A DNA stretch of 34,304 nt from an uncultured Oscillibacter sp. (GCA_910587875.1 CAJUOD010000016.1:1-34304), one strand, 5' to 3'. Numbered from the stretch's first letter, positions 9,015-17,053 are shown. Made by a program: numbers and translations. The notes: a model not told the origin generated them from the sequence alone.

Positions 9015-9050
9015 AGAAAAAAGACCCTTCAGTTTTCACTGAAAGGTCTT
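9015..9050 (-). terminator. Terminator between the CAP and adhesin genes
   Basis: On the minus strand AAGACCTTTCAG (9050-9039) pairs with CTGAAGGGTCTT (9032-9021), one wobble, loop of six, followed by a T-run (to 9015). It lies after the CAP gene and only about 30 bases before the adhesin start, leaving little room for a new promoter. Confidence 0.75.
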
Positions 9051-9081
9051 CCTATGTGCCTGGGCTGATATCTACTTGAGG

Positions 9082-10131
9082 TCAGAGAATACCGTGCCCT
9101 GTCGGGTCGCCGGCATACATATGGCAGTAGGCGGTATTGTTCTCAACGGTAACGCCCACGCCGATGCAGGTCACATCCTCCCGCAGCATGGATTGAAGGT
9201 GTCCGGGAGAATTTACCCAATTTGTGACCGCCGTCCGGGCGATTTCTTCTTCCGGAACCATGCTGAAGCAGGTGAGGTTGTTGCACCCGCCGTAGAGCCA
9301 GCCGTAGGCGATCACGGCCTCACGCTCATATTGCGTATGCTCTCTGAGATGCTGTGTGGAAACGTCTTGGGTGGCGTTCATCAGGCGGCTGTCAATGGGC
9401 AGCTCCGCTCTGCCATGCTCCCGCCGGACCTGATTGATCAGGCGGACCATTTCCAGGCGGATCTCCATATTGGCCGTCAGGTCCGCGTCGGGGTTGTGGG
9501 CCCACTCGCTGTTGACCACCGGACTGCCGCCCGGCTGCGGTTCGCTGGAGACGGCGGCTTTCGGGGACGCGGTGGATGGGGCTGTGCTTCCCCCGCTGAC
9601 GGTCACGGTCATGCTTGCCGCGTTTCCCGCATCATCCGTAATGATGATCACGGCGGTTCCGGAGGCTTTCGCCACCATGACATGATAGCCGTCGCTTTGC
9701 TCCAGGGCGACCACGCCGGGATTTGAGGAAACGGCGGTGACGCTGGTCCCGTGGGGACTAATTACTACCATGCTGCGGTCTCCCACAGAAAGGGAGTCTC
9801 CCTTGTAGCTGCTTACGCTGAGCGGCCCCGCCTGGGACTTGCCCGGCTGCAGGACGGTTTTCACGGGAGCTTCCCCGGTATAGGGGGACCTGCTGTCTAC
9901 CTGGACGCCGTTCTGGTAGTAGACGTTGAAGCCCACCGCCTGCCCAATATCCCGGAGTTTCACGTAGTTATTCCCCGCAATGTTGTAAGCCGTCATCTGG
10001 ACCTGCCGCCCATCCACATAGATGGGGGACCAGGCCGGTTCCGCTGTGATTCCCGCGGCTACAGCGCCTCCGGTGAGCGCCGCCCCCAGCGCCATGCCGG
10101 TAAGGGCCATGCCGATATCCCTTTTTTTCAT
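9082..10131 (-). CDS. Secreted CAP-domain protein with stalk and Ig-like domain
   Basis: 349 residues counted from ATG at 10131, which has GGAGG nine bases upstream and begins a clear signal peptide (MKKRDIG..., cut near AVAAG); longer upstream readings lack a ribosome site. After the signal comes a copper-amine-oxidase-N-like stalk (VDGRQVQMTAYNIAGNNYVK, then LRDIGQAVGF), a BIG2/Ig-like domain (about residues 100-190), a Ser/Pro linker, and a C-terminal CAP (SCP/PR-1) domain with LINQVRREHG, QHLREHTQYER, NWVNSPGHLQSML and AYCHMYAGD. CAP proteins are extracellular; their bacterial role is usually unknown. It sits between the small ORF/sortase and the adhesin in the surface module, suggesting export to the envelope during cell contact. 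Confidence 0.9.
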   Translation of the reverse strand: MKKRDIGMALTGMALGAALTGGAVAAGITAEPAWSPIYVDGRQVQMTAYNIAGNNYVKLRDIGQAVGFNVYYQNGVQVDSRSPYTGEAPVKTVLQPGKSQAGPLSVSSYKGDSLSVGDRSMVVISPHGTSVTAVSSNPGVVALEQSDGYHVMVAKASGTAVIIITDDAGNAASMTVTVSGGSTAPSTASPKAAVSSEPQPGGSPVVNSEWAHNPDADLTANMEIRLEMVRLINQVRREHGRAELPIDSRLMNATQDVSTQHLREHTQYEREAVIAYGWLYGGCNNLTCFSMVPEEEIARTAVTNWVNSPGHLQSMLREDVTCIGVGVTVENNTAYCHMYAGDPTGHGIL

Positions 10132-10166
10132 CCCTGCATTCCTCCTTCGCGTATTCCGGGAGAGGG

Positions 10167-10406
10167 TCAGGCCATGGCGAGCTTCAGCTCGGGCCCTTGC
10201 TCCATGGCTGGGGCCACCGCCAGCACGTGCCAGGCTCCGCCGGAGAAGCTGGAGTGGCAGACCGTCCAGTCCAGCAGCTCCATGCCCTCGGGCCGGTCCC
10301 TCGCCAGGGCCAGGGACCGCTTCGGCGTCACGTGGCCGCAGCCCTCCGAGGAGATCACGTCCACCGCCTGGGCGGGATGCTGGCGGATAAACTCCAGGAC
10401 CGTCAT
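10167..10406 (-). CDS. Small conserved-type mobile-element protein
   Basis: 79 residues starting MTVLEFIRQHP, with GAGAGG five bases before ATG. The opening resembles small proteins of Firmicutes conjugative elements that begin MTLKEFIxxHP and describe no known function. It lies between the sortase and CAP genes in the same orientation. It has no signal peptide or membrane segment, unlike both neighbours, so it is probably cytoplasmic. Function unknown; an out-of-frame reading of the CAP gene's upstream region overlaps it but lacks a start signal. Confidence 0.65.
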   Translation of the reverse strand: MTVLEFIRQHPAQAVDVISSEGCGHVTPKRSLALARDRPEGMELLDWTVCHSSFSGGAWHVLAVAPAMEQGPELKLAMA

Positions 10407-10511
10407 GCCGGCCTCTCCCGGTTCTTATCCTCATCATACACGAAAGCATCGTGGAAAGCTATTGAAACAAAAGGAGAGCCGGGAGAAATAGAAGTGGAAA
10501 AACGAAGCATG

Positions 10512-11393
10512 TTATACAACCTCCACCGCTCTCACGCAATAGCGGAGATCCCGCTGGTCCCGTACGCAGGTGTACAGAGTGAGGCAGCTCTCGCCGGTTT
10601 CCTCCAAGCCGCTCCGGTCCGTCTCGCTTACTTTGGAGACGGTGGTCACCTCGTAGGTCTTCGTCCCCAGCTTGGTGGTGAGAGTAATCCGGTCCCCGGT
10701 ATCCAGAGTGTGGATCTTTCCGAAGTAGTTGTTGGCCCCCCGGTTGTGGGCAGCGAGGCAGACGTTGCTCCCCCAGATAGAGGTGTCCTCGAAGTGCCCC
10801 ACGCCCTTGGCAAGGGTGGAGCTGCCGGTGCCCTCGTAGATCTTGACGCTGAGGTCCAGGACGGGGATCTCCAGCCTGCCCAGGTGCCCGCCCTTGTAGT
10901 AGAGGTCCTCCGTCACCTCGGTAAAGGCGGCGGCGTCCGTCGCGGTGGGTTTGGTCGTTGTGCTGATACTGGAGGAGCCAGGCTGATACACAGCCCCGCC
11001 GCTGCCGGAGGAGGACGGGACAGCCGTGCCGCCTCCAGCGGGGGCAAAAACGGCGCTTCCGGCGGCGGGCGGCAGCACCGTCGCCGCGGACATGCTGCCG
11101 TTAATCACAGCCCCCGTCCCGGCCTTGGCCTCCGGGGCCAGATTGGGAGTAAGGTACTCGCCGCTGCCGGGGAGGTCCGCCGTGGGGGTCCCGAAACCGG
11201 GCGGGATGAGGGCGGCGTTTTTGCTGACGTCCGTGTTTTTCCGTTCGCCGTTGTCACGGGTGTGGACCACCTCGATGGAGGTGGCTTTGCCGTAGTTGGG
11301 ACCGTCAGGGGCCTCCATGGTGTATTCCAGCGCCCCGGCGGAGACCGACAGGGCCAGCGCTGCGATTACGATAAAAAGCGGATACTTTTTCAT
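10512..11393 (-). CDS. Sortase with Ser/Pro-rich spacer
   Basis: 293 residues. An N-terminal signal/anchor helix (MKKYPLFIVIAALALSVSAG) is followed by a long low-complexity Ala/Gly/Ser/Pro spacer (about 60-155) and a sortase domain (about 165-293). Catalytic residues are visible: His216 (CLAAHNRG), Cys276 (TLYTC) and Arg284 (DLRYCVRA). The TLxTC context and size of the catalytic domain fit the class D/E-like group better than class B. Sortases cleave sorting motifs and attach surface proteins to cell wall or pilin. Its likely substrate, the CnaB adhesin, has lost its 3' end, leaving this enzyme without a visible substrate in the window. The start overlaps the stop of the preceding gene (TAATG), implying coupled translation. 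Confidence 0.9.
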   Translation of the reverse strand: MKKYPLFIVIAALALSVSAGALEYTMEAPDGPNYGKATSIEVVHTRDNGERKNTDVSKNAALIPPGFGTPTADLPGSGEYLTPNLAPEAKAGTGAVINGSMSAATVLPPAAGSAVFAPAGGGTAVPSSSGSGGAVYQPGSSSISTTTKPTATDAAAFTEVTEDLYYKGGHLGRLEIPVLDLSVKIYEGTGSSTLAKGVGHFEDTSIWGSNVCLAAHNRGANNYFGKIHTLDTGDRITLTTKLGTKTYEVTTVSKVSETDRSGLEETGESCLTLYTCVRDQRDLRYCVRAVEVV

Positions 11394-12292
11394 TACGCTT
11401 CCTCCTCTCCGGCTTCATGCCGCCGCTTCAGGAACACGGCGGCCCCCATGCCGCCGCCCGCCAGGGCGATCAAGCCCAGGGGAACCAGCAGGTAGGACCA
11501 CTTGAACTGGAAGCCGGAACCGGAGTCCGTTTCCGTGGGGACGGCGTCGACGATGGGCCCGTCACCCTCAAAGATGGCCACATACCGGGTCTTGTTCAGG
11601 GCGATCCGGCTGACGGTCCCGGCGTAGTTGGCGGTAACCGTGTACCCTTTGACATAGCTGCTGGTGGCCGAGCCGCTGTAGGTGGCCACGGCGGTGAAGC
11701 GGTCGCCCATGGCGTAGCCGTCCAGGCTGGCGGTGTTGTCCGTCTGCCAGCTGATGTCCTGGAGGGTCAGGGTGCGCCCGCTGTCCTGGATAGTCTTGGG
11801 GATGTACGAGGTGTCCTGTCCCGCCAGGTTGGGGTAGGACCGGGTGACGTTGACCGCCCTGGTGGAGCTTCCATAGCCGGAGGCTTCCACCTGGACGGTG
11901 TCCAGCTGGAGGGTGAGGACGCCGGAGAGGCCGTCGTCGGTGACGAACTCCCGCTGCTGGGGCAGAAGCTCCAGCACGGAGGCCATGTCCTTGTTCTTGC
12001 TCTCCAGGGTGACGGTTTCCACATGCTGTCGGCTCTCGTTTTCCGGGAGCTCCTGCTTGAGAAGGTCCACCAGCGTGTACCGGACGCCGTCCTGCTGGAA
12101 GTCGGAGCGGGAGATGCCCGCCGGGTCCTCCTCGGGGCCGAGGTCATAGACCTTGCGGACCTCCCTGCCGTCCTCGCTCCGGGTGACGGAGCTGGGATAG
12201 CAGGCCGCGGAGGCGTCCGCCGCCAGGGCGGAGGGGATGCAGGCCAGCGACAGGATCGTCAAGGTCATAAGCAGGGTAAAAAAGCGTTTCAT
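11393..12292 (-). CDS. Exported membrane-anchored protein of the surface module
   Basis: 299 residues with a signal peptide (MKRFFTLLMTLTILSLACIPSALA), an extracellular beta-rich region of about 240 residues, one C-terminal membrane helix (WSYLLVPLGLIALAGGGMG) and a short tail KRRHEAGEEEA. No LPXTG precedes the helix, so it is anchored by the helix itself. Proteins of this shape sit next to sortases and conjugation genes in clostridial conjugative elements; no biochemical role is known. Start: AAGGAGG ten bases before ATG. The stop overlaps the sortase start by one base, so the two are made together. Confidence 0.8.
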   Translation of the reverse strand: MKRFFTLLMTLTILSLACIPSALAADASAACYPSSVTRSEDGREVRKVYDLGPEEDPAGISRSDFQQDGVRYTLVDLLKQELPENESRQHVETVTLESKNKDMASVLELLPQQREFVTDDGLSGVLTLQLDTVQVEASGYGSSTRAVNVTRSYPNLAGQDTSYIPKTIQDSGRTLTLQDISWQTDNTASLDGYAMGDRFTAVATYSGSATSSYVKGYTVTANYAGTVSRIALNKTRYVAIFEGDGPIVDAVPTETDSGSGFQFKWSYLLVPLGLIALAGGGMGAAVFLKRRHEAGEEEA

Positions 12293-12350
12293 GGGTTGGG
12301 TTCCTCCTTAAATATATTTCACAGCTCCATCCGGAGCTTGTGAGCGGGGT

Positions 12351-12815
12351 CTACTGCATGGCCATACCGCCATAGGACGGGCCCTCCTCCTCGAGGCCGC
12401 CGGAAGGCGCCTCCTCCTGGACTTCGGCGGGGCCGGGCGCGGCCCGCTCCTCGAAGCCGGAGGATTCCCGCTGGCGGGGCCGCTCATAGTTCTGGGGTTC
12501 GTGAAGCCGGGCCAGCTCCTGGCGGTAGGCGGCCAGCACCGTGTCCTGGAACCGCTGCCGGAACTCCTTCGTGCAGGGGAAACAGACGTCCCTGAAGCCA
12601 TCTTGGAACTTGTAGCCGGGCATGGAAACAAAGGGACCTTTCGTGCTGTTCACGATCCGCAGGCCCCGGACGGCAAAGCAGCCGCCCAGGGTAACGGAGG
12701 CGTTGGCCAGAATATTGCCGCTGGTATTGATGGAGTGGATTTTCACGTCTATCTCCAGGGCGGCGGGTTCCTGTTCAGGGACGGGGGCAGCTTTGGGAGC
12801 ACTTTTTTTAGCCAT
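12351..12815 (-). CDS. SpoVG-like protein with C-terminal GGMAM tail
   Basis: 154 residues. Residues 20-110 match the SpoVG family: VRGLRIVNSTKGPFVSMP, a GFRDVCFP segment and a helix of conserved Arg/Gln. SpoVG proteins are small RNA/DNA-binding regulators; copies on mobile elements are common and of unknown role. After the domain comes a disordered Pro/Glu/Arg-rich tail of about 45 residues ending YGGMAMQ, the same kind of ending as many other proteins in this window. Start: AAGGAG eight bases before ATG. Downstream is the next gene's separate ribosome site 35-45 bases away, so the tail does not serve as that site. Confidence 0.82.
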   Translation of the reverse strand: MAKKSAPKAAPVPEQEPAALEIDVKIHSINTSGNILANASVTLGGCFAVRGLRIVNSTKGPFVSMPGYKFQDGFRDVCFPCTKEFRQRFQDTVLAAYRQELARLHEPQNYERPRQRESSGFEERAAPGPAEVQEEAPSGGLEEEGPSYGGMAMQ

Positions 12816-12836
12816 AGTCGATTCTCCTTTTTTTAT

Positions 12837-13439
12837 TTATTTGGAAGCGGCGAAGGTCCCGGCACGGGATTCCAAGCGCCGCAGATCCCAATGGGTGAGC
12901 TCCATGGTCCTGGGTCCGTCGTCCAGATGGACGTCCGTCAGGTATTTCAGGACCAGCGGGTAGGAAAAAGCGCCGCGTTCCTCGGGGAAGCGGCGTTTCA
13001 GTTCGGCGGGGGAGAGCCAGCCTGTGGCGGCGATATAAACCCGGCGGACAACCGGCGGCCCGAAGCCGCCCTGCCGCAGCTCCTCCGGAAGCACCGCGGG
13101 CTTGGGGACCAGCCGGTTATGGTCCAGGCAGTAGCGGACCTTCAAGGCGGAGACGCATTTCCGCGCCGCCGCCAGCACCTCCGAGGCCCCCCGCCAGGGC
13201 GTCTGGGTCAGGCAGGTTGTAACAAGAACGTCTTCAAGGTCCTGTCCGCCGGAGGACAGACCCGCCCGGCGGATGAGGGGCAGCTTCCGCGTCCCATTGA
13301 TCAGCCCAAGCTCCTTCACCGTATCGCCGGGAAGGCTCCGGTAGTGGGTAAGAGCCTCCTGGACGGCGTCGAAGCGGGTTTCCGTCCAGAGATTGGACCC
13401 GAGCCGCAGATCGTCGATGGTGTAAAAAGAAAGATTCAT
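12837..13439 (-). CDS. Conserved mobile-element hypothetical (200 aa)
   Basis: 200 residues starting MNLSFYTIDDLRLGSNLW. The ATG at 13439 shares its A with the upstream stop (TGATG), and GGAG lies eight bases before it inside the end of the upstream gene. The N-terminal motif (YTIDDLRxGxNLWTET followed by a helix and LGLINGT) looks like proteins seen in clostridial conjugative elements, but I cannot assign a named domain with confidence. The protein lacks the GGM tail of its neighbours and ends in GTFAASK. Function unknown. Confidence 0.75.
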   Translation of the reverse strand: MNLSFYTIDDLRLGSNLWTETRFDAVQEALTHYRSLPGDTVKELGLINGTRKLPLIRRAGLSSGGQDLEDVLVTTCLTQTPWRGASEVLAAARKCVSALKVRYCLDHNRLVPKPAVLPEELRQGGFGPPVVRRVYIAATGWLSPAELKRRFPEERGAFSYPLVLKYLTDVHLDDGPRTMELTHWDLRRLESRAGTFAASK

Positions 13440-14173
13440 CACGTCATCTCCATTCCGCCGGAGGAGGGCTCCGGCTGTTCCTGCTGAGGATTTTGGAGCT
13501 CCCTCAGCTTTTCCGCCGCCCAATCGGGCAGATACCGCTCGTCCAGCACACCGGCGAAGACGCTCCGGCCCAGCGTTTCCGTTTTGCCATCAGAGAGGCG
13601 GACGGCCTGGATGGAACAGCCCCAGTTCTCGGGGCGGCACCCAAGCCCATCCACGGCGTACCAGAGCTGGTCTTCCAGGGACTCCAGGCTCCGGTCCGTA
13701 CAGTCCGCGTTCAGAACCAGCGTTTTGCCCTGATAGTCCACGCAGTCCCACTCTCCGGCGCAATGCTCTATGCCGTACAGCCCCAGCTTCTGCCGGGCCT
13801 CCCAGATCTGCTTGACAAACGCATCCAGCAGACGGCCATCCGCGTATGCCGAGAATCGGGAAATGTATTTCTCGTCGTAAGGCACAGAAATGGACATGCT
13901 CCAGTCAGAGACCTTGCCGCTGATCGTTTGGAGATTCCGCCTCACAGAATTGGCCAGGACAAAGCTGACCCGCTGGATACCGTATTGCTCCAGAATAGCC
14001 TCCACATCGCCGTGTTTCATAACACCGCCGGAGCCGCGGCTGCCGATGGCCTCTTCTATGCTTTTCGCGCATTGGATGTTGAGCCGGAGGCTTTCCTCCC
14101 ACTGCCGCAGCTGTCCGGCGCGTTGGGCGTCTGAACGGAACCGGCGGTCAAGACGGGGATACTCGGTTTTCAT
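13439..14173 (-). CDS. DUF3849-type protein, copy 2, with GGMEM tail
   Basis: 244 residues, paralogous to the gene just upstream. Typical DUF3849 features are visible: an N-terminal helix with LNIQCAKSIEEAI, a YGIQRVSFVLANSV segment, then GKTLVLNADC, EDQLWYAVDGLGCRPENWG, and the C-terminal VFAGVLDERYLPDWAAEKL. The family is confined to Firmicutes mobile elements and phages and has no proven function; it travels with antirestriction genes. The protein ends EQPEPSSGGMEMT. Its final 41 bases match the end of the upstream copy with a single mismatch, although the bodies have diverged strongly. The start ATG is seven bases after the previous stop. Confidence 0.8.
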   Translation of the reverse strand: MKTEYPRLDRRFRSDAQRAGQLRQWEESLRLNIQCAKSIEEAIGSRGSGGVMKHGDVEAILEQYGIQRVSFVLANSVRRNLQTISGKVSDWSMSISVPYDEKYISRFSAYADGRLLDAFVKQIWEARQKLGLYGIEHCAGEWDCVDYQGKTLVLNADCTDRSLESLEDQLWYAVDGLGCRPENWGCSIQAVRLSDGKTETLGRSVFAGVLDERYLPDWAAEKLRELQNPQQEQPEPSSGGMEMT

Positions 14174-14179
14174 ATAGCG

Positions 14180-14920
14180 TCACGTCATCTCCATTCCGCC
14201 GGAGGAAGGCTCCGGCTGTTCTTTCGCCTGGAGTCCCGCCAGCTTCTCCGCCGCCCAATCGGGCAGATACTGCTCGTCCAGCACGCCGATGAAGTCATCC
14301 CGGTTCCAGCGCGTTTCCTCGCCATCGCCCAAGCACACGGCATATACTGCCTGACCTCTGGAATCAGGAGAGCAGCCGAAGCCGCCCTGTCCCAGCCACA
14401 GCTGGTCTTTGGGACGCCAGTGACTTTCCCGAAGCGCGTCAGGGCTCAGCACCAGCACCTTCCCCTCATAATCCAGTTTGAAGGGGTCTCCGGCACAGTG
14501 CTCCGGGCCGAACAACTCCAATGCCTGATATGCCTCCCGCGTCTGGCGGATAAACGCCTCCAGCAGTGGGGCGGAAACGCCCACGGCGAAGCGGCGGTTC
14601 CGCTTTCCATCCGGGGGCACATAGGACCTCCGGGTCCACTGGCGGACGTCCTCGCTGATTTCGCGGGGACGGGCCATCTCGCCCAGGGTGTTGGAGAGAA
14701 CAAACCAAACCCGCTTAAAGCCGTAGGTTTCCAGAATGGACTGTGCGCAGCCCTCGTCCAGCGTCACGCCGTCGTCGCGGACATGCTCCCGGAGGGCTTT
14801 CTCGATATCCCAAGCGCATTTGACATTTTCGCGAAAACTGTCCTCATGCTTCTGCGTTTCGCTGCGGCGCACGGCCTCGGCGCGGGAGTAGGGATACAGA
14901 GGGGGAAAATCAGCCTTCAT
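14180..14920 (-). CDS. DUF3849-type protein, copy 1, with GGMEM tail
   Basis: 246 residues from ATG at 14920, which has GGGAGGGAGC eight bases upstream; longer readings overlap the previous gene without a ribosome site. It opens YPYSRAEAVRR, then NVKCAWDIEKAL, YGFKRVWFVLSNTLG, a FGPEHCAGD motif, GKVLVLSPDAL, KDQLWLGQGGFGCSP and DDFIGVLDEQYLPDWAAEKL, all typical of DUF3849. The tail EQPEPSSGGMEMT is identical to copy 2. It overlaps the AbrB-like gene upstream by 11 bases. Function unknown; context points to the counter-defence block of a conjugative element. Confidence 0.82.
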   Translation of the reverse strand: MKADFPPLYPYSRAEAVRRSETQKHEDSFRENVKCAWDIEKALREHVRDDGVTLDEGCAQSILETYGFKRVWFVLSNTLGEMARPREISEDVRQWTRRSYVPPDGKRNRRFAVGVSAPLLEAFIRQTREAYQALELFGPEHCAGDPFKLDYEGKVLVLSPDALRESHWRPKDQLWLGQGGFGCSPDSRGQAVYAVCLGDGEETRWNRDDFIGVLDEQYLPDWAAEKLAGLQAKEQPEPSSGGMEMT

Positions 14921-15401
14921 AGACGATGCTCCCTCCCGCCAAAAGTCCGTCCAGCTCATCCAGACAAACGCCAAGCTGCCGGAGGGTCTTCCGTACCTCC
15001 GGCGGCACATCCCGGAGATCATAGCTCTCCGTTTCAGAGAGGATTACCTCGCGATCCCCAATCAGCATTTCCAGCCGCGCTCCTTTGGGGATGCCGGCCT
15101 GCTCCAATACACCATCCGACAGGTGGATGCGCGCTTCCTCCTTTGCGTAAGGACAGCCATCCTCGCAATGCTCACAGGGACCGCAGATTTTTGCCAAATG
15201 ACTCGACAGCTGATAGGCGAGACTGCCAAGGCTCTGGATGGTGTTCACCAGCTCCATCGCCGTCATTTTGCCTTTCATAATAACGACGGCATGGTCTAAG
15301 CCGCAGACGTCCAACGCAGCGTCTCGCTGGAAGCCGCTGGCGTCCAGGAGTTCCTTACGGACCCGCAGGCCCTTCTTGCCGATGGCTAACATGAATTTCA
15401 T
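14910..15401 (-). CDS. Double AbrB-like mobile-element protein
   Basis: 163 residues with two short AbrB/SpoVT-like beta units: the first at the N-terminus (KGLRVRKELLDASGF), the second around residues 90-125 (IHLSDGVLEQAGIPKGARLEML). Between them lies a cysteine cluster (CGPCEHCEDGCPYAKEE) that could bind zinc. The C-terminal part (YDLRDVPPEVRKTLRQLGVC) is typical of proteins shared by clostridial conjugative elements. AbrB folds usually bind DNA, so a regulatory role is plausible but unproven. Its last codons (GGSIVYEG) contain the ribosome site of the next gene, which it overlaps by 11 bases. Confidence 0.75.
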   Translation of the reverse strand: MKFMLAIGKKGLRVRKELLDASGFQRDAALDVCGLDHAVVIMKGKMTAMELVNTIQSLGSLAYQLSSHLAKICGPCEHCEDGCPYAKEEARIHLSDGVLEQAGIPKGARLEMLIGDREVILSETESYDLRDVPPEVRKTLRQLGVCLDELDGLLAGGSIVYEG

Positions 15402-15411
15402 TGTGTTCCTC

Positions 15412-16401
15412 CTATTTGTTTTTCGCCTGATTGACCGCCCAGAGCTCCGTCCGGGGCTTGTGGATCAGGCGGTACTCCCGGTCGCCGTCCTCAGCGGCCC
15501 CCATTTCAAACAGGGACATCTGGGCGGCGCCCCGGTGCTTTTCGGGGTCGTAGTTGGTGATGATCAGCTCCTCATACCGGCTGCCGGGCTTGTGGGACAT
15601 GCTGTTGGGCCGGTCGGTGCAGTAGATGTAGAAATCCCGGTACAGTTTCCGGATGAAACGGCAGTTGTTGTAGGAAACCATGACGAAGCCCCGGCACTTC
15701 CGCAGGACGCTGTGGAGCCGGGCGTGGTCCTGGGTAGAGAACTCCACCGCGTAGCAGTCCTCGGCCTGGTAGTACGGCGGGTCGCAGTAGAAAAGCACGC
15801 CATTCCCGTCGTACTGCCGGATCAGGGCCTCGAAGTCCTTGTTCTCCACCACCACCCGCGCGAAGCGGCGGGAGCAGTCCCAGATGAGATGGAAGAACTG
15901 CCGGATGTCGCAGGCCCGCCCGGCGAAGGCGGTGGTGTTGCTGTTGTAGCTGTAGCGGATCAGCTTATAGTAATTGGCGGCGCGGGTCACGTCGCCAAGG
16001 GTTGCCCGCTCCAGCAGAAGCTCCCGGATCTGCTCATATTCCGGCGGGTCCAGGCAGACTTTTGCCAGCTCCAGGTTTTCCTCCAGATACTCGTCGGTGA
16101 ACTCCTCCTTCTTGAAGAACTTCAGCAGAACGTTGAAGCCGTCCCGAGAATTCAGAGGAAGGAAGGCCAGCTCCCGGAGCAGGGCAAGGGGACGGTTTTT
16201 GATGCAGTAGAACAGATTGGTCAGGTTGCTGTTGTAATCGTTGTAGATCTCAATACAGCCTTTTTTTAAAGGCCGGGACAGGAGGACGGTGCCGCTGCCG
16301 GCGAACACGTCCACAAAGCAGTTGTATAGGGATGGAAACAGCTTGTGGATGAGCCAGAGCAGCATTCCCTTCCCGCCAACCCAGGGAAAACAGGGTTTCA
16401 C
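15412..16401 (-). CDS. Dam-type (D12 class) DNA adenine-N6 methyltransferase
   Basis: 329 residues, somewhat longer than the usual 270-280. The D12-class motifs are present: PWVGGKG (residues 6-12), DVFAGSGTV (31-39, AdoMet binding), and CDPPYY (206-211, catalytic DPPY). The target-recognition part lies between residues 60 and 195. It is expected to transfer methyl groups from AdoMet to adenine in DNA; recognition sequence unknown. No restriction endonuclease is next to it, so it is probably a solitary methyltransferase that marks the element's own DNA against host restriction, in keeping with the many ArdA-like genes. Start is GTG at 16401, overlapping the previous stop (GTGA). Confidence 0.92.
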   Translation of the reverse strand: MKPCFPWVGGKGMLLWLIHKLFPSLYNCFVDVFAGSGTVLLSRPLKKGCIEIYNDYNSNLTNLFYCIKNRPLALLRELAFLPLNSRDGFNVLLKFFKKEEFTDEYLEENLELAKVCLDPPEYEQIRELLLERATLGDVTRAANYYKLIRYSYNSNTTAFAGRACDIRQFFHLIWDCSRRFARVVVENKDFEALIRQYDGNGVLFYCDPPYYQAEDCYAVEFSTQDHARLHSVLRKCRGFVMVSYNNCRFIRKLYRDFYIYCTDRPNSMSHKPGSRYEELIITNYDPEKHRGAAQMSLFEMGAAEDGDREYRLIHKPRTELWAVNQAKNK

Positions 16402-16727
16402 ACCGTTCCCTCAACTCCCTTCTCGCTGCTGTCAGGCTCCACGAACTTATCCAGCGCCGCCTCCAGGCCGTCCACCGCTGCCTGGAGGCCCTTGATCATG
16501 ACCTTCAGCTTACGGATGGTGCGGACGATATCCCCGGCGGTTTTCGCGTAGAAATAGCCGTCCGCGCCGCTGCAGATGGGTACGGACTTCCGCCGGAGCT
16601 TGTTCACCAGCTTCCGCAGGTCCGTGCCGCTCATCTCTAAGACGCGTTCCAGCTCCGCGCTTTTGATCGTATGCCGCCTGCCCTTGAACGCTCCTTTCAA
16701 ATAGGCGGTCAGTTTTTCCTCTCGCAT
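16398..16727 (-). CDS. Small winged-helix-like protein with coiled coil
   Basis: 109 residues from ATG at 16727, where GGAAAGGAAGCG lies just upstream; an ATG 39 bases earlier lacks a ribosome site. Residues 1-60 look like a small winged helix (HTIKSAELERVLEMSGTDLRKL followed by a strand pair with CSGADGYFYA). Residues 65-100 form a heptad-like helix (IRTIRKLKVMIKGLQ...), suggesting dimerisation. Short proteins of this type often precede methyltransferase genes on mobile elements. DNA-binding is inferred; no target known. The stop overlaps the methyltransferase start by four bases. Confidence 0.72.
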   Translation of the reverse strand: MREEKLTAYLKGAFKGRRHTIKSAELERVLEMSGTDLRKLVNKLRRKSVPICSGADGYFYAKTAGDIVRTIRKLKVMIKGLQAAVDGLEAALDKFVEPDSSEKGVEGTV

Positions 16728-16766
16728 ACGCTTCCTTTCCGGGGCCGCTTTCCCGAAAAAAGGCAT

Positions 16767-16809
16767 AAAAAAACAGGGGCCGCTGTCCCTTTCGGAAAAA
16801 CGGCCCCTG
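16767..16809 (-). terminator. Rho-independent terminator
   Basis: On the minus strand CAGGGGCCG (16809-16801) pairs with CGGCCCCTG (16782-16774) and is followed directly by seven T (16773-16767). It closes the short gene at 16820-17053, separating it from the winged-helix/methyltransferase operon, which starts 40 bases further on. Confidence 0.88.
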
Positions 16810-16819
16810 CTGCATATAA

Positions 16820-17053
16820 TTATTCGGTTGTTGGGTCCTCTTTTGAAGGAGGTTTTCCGCCCGCGCGCGGATCGGTAGTTCCGCAGCGAATCAGCTCAAA
16901 CAGCTTCTGCGGTGTGGGAGGTTCTCCGCCGGCTGCTTTCCAGCCCGCCAGGAAGGCAATGCGGACCATGGCGAACAGCGCGTTCTCCGCCTCATCGTAC
17001 TCTTTACGCTCCAGAAAATTGCTGAACGCCTCCTCAAAGTCGTTGCCCATCAT
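16820..17053 (-). CDS. Small acidic helical protein
   Basis: 77 residues from ATG at 17053, which has GGGAGG nine bases upstream; the open frame extends further upstream but without a start signal. The protein is mostly helical (MMGNDFEEAFSNFLERKEYD, then ALFAMVRIAFLAGWKAAGG) with a Pro/Lys/Glu tail. This pattern, including AFxAGWKAAGG, is common in small proteins of Firmicutes elements and phages of unknown function. It is monocistronic: own promoter upstream and own terminator downstream, back to back with the XRE gene. Possibly a partner of that regulator. Confidence 0.7.
   Translation of the reverse strand: MMGNDFEEAFSNFLERKEYDEAENALFAMVRIAFLAGWKAAGGEPPTPQKLFELIRCGTTDPRAGGKPPSKEDPTTE

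Noticed and set aside
10131..10449. N-terminal extension of the CAP protein by 106 residues
   Set aside because: The extension is Arg/Gly/Pro-rich out-of-frame text over the small ORF at 10167-10406. The internal ATG at 10131 has a good ribosome site and begins a signal peptide.
14921..15022. N-terminal extension of the upstream DUF3849 protein
   Set aside because: It lies within the preceding AbrB-like gene in another frame; the ATG at 14920 has the ribosome site and the family's usual start.
15412..16401. Complete restriction-modification system around the Dam-type gene
   Set aside because: No nuclease-like gene is adjacent. The neighbours are a small winged-helix protein and a double AbrB-like protein, so a solitary methyltransferase is the safer call.
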